Shown here piece by piece: positions 58,468 through 64,000 of a stretch of 64,000 bases of DNA. The position numbers and the translations under genes were made by a program. This DNA is from an uncultured Paracoccaceae bacterium (GTDB taxonomy: Bacteria > Pseudomonadota > Alphaproteobacteria > Rhodobacterales > Rhodobacteraceae): positions 372,001-436,000 of the forward strand of contig CANMDF010000001.1 of NCBI GenBank assembly GCA_947496605.1, written 5' to 3'. The notes beneath the pieces are model-generated. The model saw nothing but the letters and a program-made list of their open reading frames with translations. It had not been told where the DNA came from and did not search any database. Each line of letters opens with the position of its first letter. Positions within the stretch are counted from its first letter, which is position 1.

Positions 58468-61125
58468 ATGACAAGTCTTGCTGACATTCGGTCTACCTTC
58501 CTCAATTACTTTGGAAAACAAGGCCACGCCGTTGTGGCCTCGAGCCCGCTGGTCCCACGCAATGACCCGACGTTGATGTTCGCGAACTCAGGCATGGTGC
58601 AATTTAAGAACCTGTTTACCGGGGTCGAGACGCGCGACTATGCCCGCGCGACCACCAGCCAGAAATGTGTCCGTGCCGGCGGCAAGCATAATGACCTTGA
58701 TAATGTGGGTTATACCGCCCGCCACCACACGTTCTTTGAAATGTTGGGCAACTTTAGTTTTGGCAACTACTTCAAGGCTGATGCGATTGCCTTTGCATGG
58801 GAGTTGCTGACCAAAGAATTCGGCATCGACCAGGACCGTTTGTTGGTGACGGTGTATCACACCGACGACGAAGCAGCCGAGATTTGGAAGAAGGTCGCAG
58901 GGCTGCCCGACGATCGGATTATTCGTATCGCCACGGATGATAATTTTTGGCGGATGGGCCCGACGGGCCCATGTGGTCCGTGTACCGAGATTTTCTATGA
59001 TCACGGCGATCATATTTGGGGTGGTCCGCCGGGATCGCCCGAGGAAGATGGTGATCGCTTTATTGAGATCTGGAACATCGTCTTCATGCAGAACGAACAG
59101 TTCGCGGATGGCACGTTGAAACCGTTGGAGATGCAGTCGATCGATACCGGCATGGGCCTGGAACGTATCGGTGCATTGCTGCAAGGCAAGCACGACAACT
59201 ACGACACTGACTTGATGCGGGCGCTGATTGAAGCATCTGCCGATGCCACCTCCAGCGACCCCGATGGCCCCGGCAATACCCATCACCGGGTGATTGCGGA
59301 CCATTTGCGTTCGACCTCGTTCCTAATTGCCGAAGGTGTGTTGCCATCGAATGAGGGCCGCGGTTATGTGCTGCGCCGGATCATGCGCCGCGCCATGCGC
59401 CACGCCCACCAGTTGGGTGGCAAAGACCCTGTGATGCACCGTTTAGTCCCTGCTTTGGTCCAGCAGATGGGTGCGGCTTATCCTGAACTTGGCCAAGGTC
59501 AGCGCTTGATCGAAGAGACATTGTTGAACGAAGAAGTGCGTTTCAAGCAAACTCTTGATCGCGGTTTGAAACTGCTCGATGACGAATTGAGCGGTTTGGC
59601 AGAGGGCGTCGCACTCCCCGGTGCGGCTGCGTTCAAGCTTTATGATACTTACGGCTTCCCACTCGATCTGACGCAGGATGCGTTGCGTGAGAAGGGCCGT
59701 GAGGTTGATACCGATGGCTTTGATGAGGCGATGGCTGCGCAGAAAGCTAAGGCGCGTGCAGCCTGGTCAGGCACGGGCGAGGCGGCGGACAGCGCTGTTT
59801 GGTTCGATATCGCGGATGAAAACGGGACGACTGATTTTTTGGGCTACGACACGATGTCGGCTGAAGGGCAGATTGCGGCCTTGGTTGTCGATGGGGCCGT
59901 GGCTGACACTGCTGATGGGACTGTTCAGATCGTACTGAATCAGACGCCGTTTTATGCGGAAGCAGGCGGTCAGGTTGGCGACGCTGGCATGTTGATGACA
60001 GAGACCGGTAAGGCTGAAATCACAGACACCAAGAAGGTGGCCGGCGTCTATGTGCATATCGCGAAAGTCGTTGAGGGTAGCATCAGCAAAGGGCAGGGCG
60101 CAGAGCTGGCCGTTGATGCTGGGCGTCGCGGGGATATTCAGGCGAACCACTCGGCCACCCACCTTTTGAACGAAGCGCTGCGGGACGTGCTGGGCGATCA
60201 TATTGCGCAGCGGGGGTCATTGAATGCGCCGGATCGGTTGCGCTTTGACTTTAGCCATACCAAGGCCTTGTCGGCGGATGAATTGGCGCGGGTCGAACGG
60301 GATGTGAACGCGATCATTCGCCAGAATAGCCCCGTTGAGACGCGGATCATGACGCCAGATGACGCACGCGCGATGGGTGCGCAGGCGCTCTTTGGTGAGA
60401 AATACGGTGATGAGGTTCGCGTTGTGTCGATGGGCCGCCAACCAGGTTCAGGTAAAGGCACAAGTGGTGATACCTATTCGCTGGAACTTTGCGGCGGGAC
60501 GCATGTCAGCCAGCTGGGTGAGATTGGCGCGTTTGTGACGCTGGGCGATAGCGCGTCGAGCGCTGGTGTGCGCCGGATTGAAGCGCTGACAGGTCAGGCC
60601 GCTTTGGATTATCTGCGCGGTCAGGATGCCCGATTGGGACAAGCGGCGGCCGCGTTGAAGGCGCCCGCGAGCGAAGTTGCGGAGCGGGTCAGAGCGCTGT
60701 TGGATGAGCGCAAAGCGTTGAGCAATGAAGTGGCGCAGTTGCGCCGCGAATTGGCCATGGGCGGCGGCACCGGCGATAGTCTGGCCCAAGTTGAGGTGAA
60801 CGGCATCTGCTTTATGGGGCAGGTGATGACTGGCGTTTCAGGTAAGGATCTGCCGTCACTGGTGGACCAGTTTAAGGAAAAGGTAGGCTCTGGCGTGGTG
60901 GTGTTGATTGCTGATACGGGCGGTAAGGCGGCTGTGGCCGCTGGTGTGACAAGTGACCTGACAGACCGCATATCAGCGGTTGATATCTTACGCGCCGTCA
61001 CTCCTGAATTGGGTGGTAAGGGCGGTGGTGGTCGCCCTGATATGGCCCAAGGTGGCGGTGCGTCCGCTGAAAATGCGGATGCCGCACTTGCCGCGGCTAA
61101 GTCAGTTTTGGAGGAGTTGAAATGA
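58468..61125 (+). CDS. alaS: Alanyl-tRNA synthetase
   Basis: [68 protein letters not shown]. Confidence 0.99.
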   Translation: MTSLADIRSTFLNYFGKQGHAVVASSPLVPRNDPTLMFANSGMVQFKNLFTGVETRDYARATTSQKCVRAGGKHNDLDNVGYTARHHTFFEMLGNFSFGNYFKADAIAFAWELLTKEFGIDQDRLLVTVYHTDDEAAEIWKKVAGLPDDRIIRIATDDNFWRMGPTGPCGPCTEIFYDHGDHIWGGPPGSPEEDGDRFIEIWNIVFMQNEQFADGTLKPLEMQSIDTGMGLERIGALLQGKHDNYDTDLMRALIEASADATSSDPDGPGNTHHRVIADHLRSTSFLIAEGVLPSNEGRGYVLRRIMRRAMRHAHQLGGKDPVMHRLVPALVQQMGAAYPELGQGQRLIEETLLNEEVRFKQTLDRGLKLLDDELSGLAEGVALPGAAAFKLYDTYGFPLDLTQDALREKGREVDTDGFDEAMAAQKAKARAAWSGTGEAADSAVWFDIADENGTTDFLGYDTMSAEGQIAALVVDGAVADTADGTVQIVLNQTPFYAEAGGQVGDAGMLMTETGKAEITDTKKVAGVYVHIAKVVEGSISKGQGAELAVDAGRRGDIQANHSATHLLNEALRDVLGDHIAQRGSLNAPDRLRFDFSHTKALSADELARVERDVNAIIRQNSPVETRIMTPDDARAMGAQALFGEKYGDEVRVVSMGRQPGSGKGTSGDTYSLELCGGTHVSQLGEIGAFVTLGDSASSAGVRRIEALTGQAALDYLRGQDARLGQAAAALKAPASEVAERVRALLDERKALSNEVAQLRRELAMGGGTGDSLAQVEVNGICFMGQVMTGVSGKDLPSLVDQFKEKVGSGVVVLIADTGGKAAVAAGVTSDLTDRISAVDILRAVTPELGGKGGGGRPDMAQGGGASAENADAALAAAKSVLEELK

Positions 61126-61409
61126 GTGCACTTTGGATCGCCCACGTCACTGTGACGGATGAAGCGGCGTATGGCGAATACGCCAAACGTGCGACTGTTG
61201 CCATTGCCGACCATGGCGGTGTGTTCTTGGCCCGTGGTGGCGCCTACGAGCAGTTGGAAGGCCCTGATCGACCGCGCAATGTGGTGGCCCGGTTTGCGAG
61301 CCTGCAAGCGGCCCATGAGTGTTATTACTCAGAAGCTTACCAAGAGGCGTTGGGCTTTGCCAAAGGGGCCAGCCAACGTGAGTTGAGCATCGTTGAAGAG
61401 ATCGCTTGA
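61122..61409 (+). CDS. DUF1330 domain-containing protein
   Basis: [59 protein letters not shown]. Confidence 0.88.
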   Translation: MSALWIAHVTVTDEAAYGEYAKRATVAIADHGGVFLARGGAYEQLEGPDRPRNVVARFASLQAAHECYYSEAYQEALGFAKGASQRELSIVEEIA

Positions 61410-61876
61410 AAGGCCAACTTGGTGAAATGATGGCCCGCCATGCAAAGGTTGGTCGCCTCGAATGGATCGGGTTGCGCGCGGAACGTTATGCGCCAATTGA
61501 AGTTGTCAAATCCGCGCAGGTTCTTGAGGCTGGGTTGGTTGGTGATCACGGTCGCGCGGGGAAACGTGCTGTGACGCTGATACAGGCCGAACATTTGCCT
61601 GTGATTGCCGCTTTGTCAGGTAATGAAGTTGTCACGCCCGAGGCCTTGCGCCGCAACCTTGTCATCTCTGGCCTCAATCTACTGGCCTTGCGCAAAGGTT
61701 TGCTTCGGGTCGGCGAAGTTGTGCTGGAAATTCACGGCCCGTGCCCACCATGTTCGCGTATGGAAAAGGAACTGGGCCCTGGCGGCTATAATGCGATGCG
61801 CGGGCATGGCGGCTGGTATGCCAGTGTTGCCACGCCCGGGCAGATCAGTGTCGGTGATATGGTAGCGCCTGCTTAG
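61406..61876 (+). CDS. MOSC domain-containing protein
   Basis: GLVGDHGRAGKRAVTLIQAEHL..LRRNLVISGLNLLALR..CPPCSRMEKELGPGGYNAMRGHGG. Confidence 0.93.
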   Translation: MKGQLGEMMARHAKVGRLEWIGLRAERYAPIEVVKSAQVLEAGLVGDHGRAGKRAVTLIQAEHLPVIAALSGNEVVTPEALRRNLVISGLNLLALRKGLLRVGEVVLEIHGPCPPCSRMEKELGPGGYNAMRGHGGWYASVATPGQISVGDMVAPA

Positions 61877-63690
61877 GCGGACCGTGCCTGGCGTTTCCGC
61901 TCATGCGGGTCCAAGTAACGCTTACGCAAACGGATCGCGTTTGGTGTGACTTCAACCAGCTCATCATCGTCGATATAGGCAATCGCCTGTTCCAGCGACA
62001 TCGTCACCGGTGTTGTCAAACGCACGGCTTCGTCGGTGCCAGAGGCGCGGACGTTGGTCAGCTTTTTCCCTTTCAGCGGGTTCACCTCAAGATCATTTTC
62101 GCGGCTATGTTCGCCGATGATCATGCCTTGATAAATCGCTTCCTGTGCGCCGATGAACATCTTGCCACGGTCTTCGAGGTTCCACAGAGCAAAGGCCACG
62201 GAGGATCCGTTTTCCATCGAGATGAGAACACCCTGACGGCGGCCTTCGATCTTGCCTTTGTAAGGAGTCGTGCCGTGGAACAAACGGTTCAACACGCCAG
62301 ACCCGCGTGTATCCGTCAGGAATTCACCGTGATAGCCGATCAGACCCCGCGACGGTACATGGGCGATGATGCGCGTTTTACCAGCACCCGCGGGTTTCAT
62401 CTCGGTCAGCTCGCCTTTGCGCGGGCCTGTCAGTTTTTCAACAACCGACCCTGTGTATTCGTCATCCACGTCGATTGTGACCTCTTCAACAGGTTCATGG
62501 CGGACGCCGTCGACTTCGGTGAAAATGACCTGCGGGCGCGAGATTGACAGCTCGAACCCTTCGCGGCGCATGTTTTCGATCAAAACGCCCATTTGCAATT
62601 CGCCGCGGCCAGACACTTCAAACGCGTCGCCGCCGGGTGTGTCAGCGATCTTGATCGCGACGTTCACTTCGGCTTCTTTCATCAAGCGGTCGCGGATCAC
62701 TCGGGATTGCACCTTCTTGCCATCCTTACCAGCCAGCGGGCTGTCGTTGATGCCAAAAGTCACGGTGATGGTTGGTGGGTCAATCGGCTGGGCCGGAATA
62801 GGTTCGTCCACGGCCACATCGCAGATTGTGTCCGCAACAGTGGCTTTGGTCATGCCCGCGAGTGTCACGATGTCGCCTGCCTCGGCCGCATCAATGGCTG
62901 TTTGGGACAGACCGCGAAAGGCCAATACTTTGGAGACGCGGAACTGTTCGATCTTGTCGCCTTCGCGCGACAGCGCTTTGACGGTATCGCCAGCTTTCAA
63001 CGTGCCGGATTCAACACGGCCCGTCAGAATGCGGCCAATGAATGGATCGGCGGACAAAGTGGTCGCCAGCATGCGGAACGGCTCATCCTTGTGGGCGATC
63101 TGCGCTGGAGCAGGGACGTGCGCTACGATCAAATCGAACAGCGCGTCAAGGTTTTCGCGTGGACCATCCAATGTCTCATCACACCAGCCAGACCGACCAG
63201 ATGCGAACATAGTTGGAAAATCAAGCTGGTCGTCATTGGCTTCAAGTGCTGCAAACAAATCAAAGCAATCATCAACCGCGCGGTCAGGTTCGCCATCGGG
63301 CTTGTCGACTTTGTTCACCACGACAATTGGGTTCAGGCCCAAAGCCAAGGCTTTCGATGTCACGAATTTTGTCTGCGGCATCGGACCTTCAGCGGCATCA
63401 ACCAGCAGCACAACACCGTCCACCATGGATAAGATGCGTTCAACCTCGCCTCCGAAATCGGCGTGGCCGGGGGTATCAACGATGTTGATACGCGTACCTT
63501 TCCATTCAACAGACGTACATTTCGCCAGAATAGTAATACCGCGTTCGCGCTCGATGTCGTTGCTGTCCATGGCACGTTCTTGGGTCGCCTCATTCTCGCG
63601 GTAGATACCGGATTGTTTGAGGAGTTCATCAACAAGTGTCGTCTTGCCGTGGTCAACGTGCGCGATGATCGCGATATTGCGGATATCCAT
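61873..63690 (-). CDS. typA: Translational GTPase TypA/BipA
   Basis: [63 protein letters not shown]. Confidence 0.98.
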   Translation of the reverse strand: MDIRNIAIIAHVDHGKTTLVDELLKQSGIYRENEATQERAMDSNDIERERGITILAKCTSVEWKGTRINIVDTPGHADFGGEVERILSMVDGVVLLVDAAEGPMPQTKFVTSKALALGLNPIVVVNKVDKPDGEPDRAVDDCFDLFAALEANDDQLDFPTMFASGRSGWCDETLDGPRENLDALFDLIVAHVPAPAQIAHKDEPFRMLATTLSADPFIGRILTGRVESGTLKAGDTVKALSREGDKIEQFRVSKVLAFRGLSQTAIDAAEAGDIVTLAGMTKATVADTICDVAVDEPIPAQPIDPPTITVTFGINDSPLAGKDGKKVQSRVIRDRLMKEAEVNVAIKIADTPGGDAFEVSGRGELQMGVLIENMRREGFELSISRPQVIFTEVDGVRHEPVEEVTIDVDDEYTGSVVEKLTGPRKGELTEMKPAGAGKTRIIAHVPSRGLIGYHGEFLTDTRGSGVLNRLFHGTTPYKGKIEGRRQGVLISMENGSSVAFALWNLEDRGKMFIGAQEAIYQGMIIGEHSRENDLEVNPLKGKKLTNVRASGTDEAVRLTTPVTMSLEQAIAYIDDDELVEVTPNAIRLRKRYLDPHERKRQARSA

Positions 63691-63799
63691 TGGATCAGCC
63701 TTTATGGGTAAGTTGCCGCGCGGATAACGCGCATGCGCTGCAATGGCTAGCCCTAATCTGATCTGCGTGCTGCGATTGCAAAAACCGCGTGACGTCAGA

Positions 63800-63982
63800 T
63801 TAGGCGAAAACCTCGGCTGGGTTATGTTCTGCCGTCGCTAATCTGCGAATGATCTTGGCAAACAGGTAGCAAGGGATCAACCACAAGAACCCTGACACGA
63901 TGAAGCCTTGGTTATATGTGATGTAGTCTGGCAGATTATTGGGTTCAGATTGATTGGTCATGAAGCCATCATAAAAATTCAT
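63800..63982 (-). CDS. Small hypothetical membrane protein
   Basis: 60 aa with one TM (GFIVSGFLWLIPCYLFAKIIRRL); upstream of typA. Confidence 0.45.
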   Translation of the reverse strand: MNFYDGFMTNQSEPNNLPDYITYNQGFIVSGFLWLIPCYLFAKIIRRLATAEHNPAEVFA

Positions 63983-64000
63983 CCCGACCCAGCAGACCCA

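Noticed and set aside
62366-63604. 412-aa antisense ORF opposite typA
   Set aside because: Ser/Arg/Pro-rich shadow ORF; typA on the other strand is unambiguous.

Overview
The window is a compact, ordinary-looking alphaproteobacterial core chromosome segment, most like Rhodobacteraceae (inferred from gene content and synteny). I see no prophage, transposon, CRISPR array, rRNA operon or recognisable defence island. The ~60 supported features include: nhaP-like antiporter, tyrS, anmK, ada, soxR, cysS-cimA, a cobalamin cluster (cobB, cobA, cbiD, cobK), zwf-pgl-pgi, tRNA-Gly(CCC), a RamA/RACo-like corrinoid-reactivating protein, guaB, cckA, an alpha-glucoside locus (aglR-bglA-glk / aglEFGAK), MTHF:corrinoid methyltransferase + metF, ppx/gppA, rlmE, glpR-glpD-glpK, recA, alaS and typA. 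The best items to follow up are: (i) an almost canonical SoxR box in front of an unannotated 58-aa Cys-containing ORF and a VOC protein; (ii) parts of a probable split, corrinoid-dependent methionine synthase, where two separate components both end in Arg-rich tails; (iii) perfect CtrA-type TTAA-N7-TTAA boxes in front of cckA and a DUF805 gene; (iv) catalytically degenerate paralogs (prepilin-peptidase-like, GGDEF, and an NDUFAF6-like phytoene synthase homolog); (v) several palindromic operators (zwf, agl, glp) and an alphaproteobacterial SOS box at recA. I did not find a clearly new multi-gene system. All family calls are by eye from translated motifs; no database search was run.
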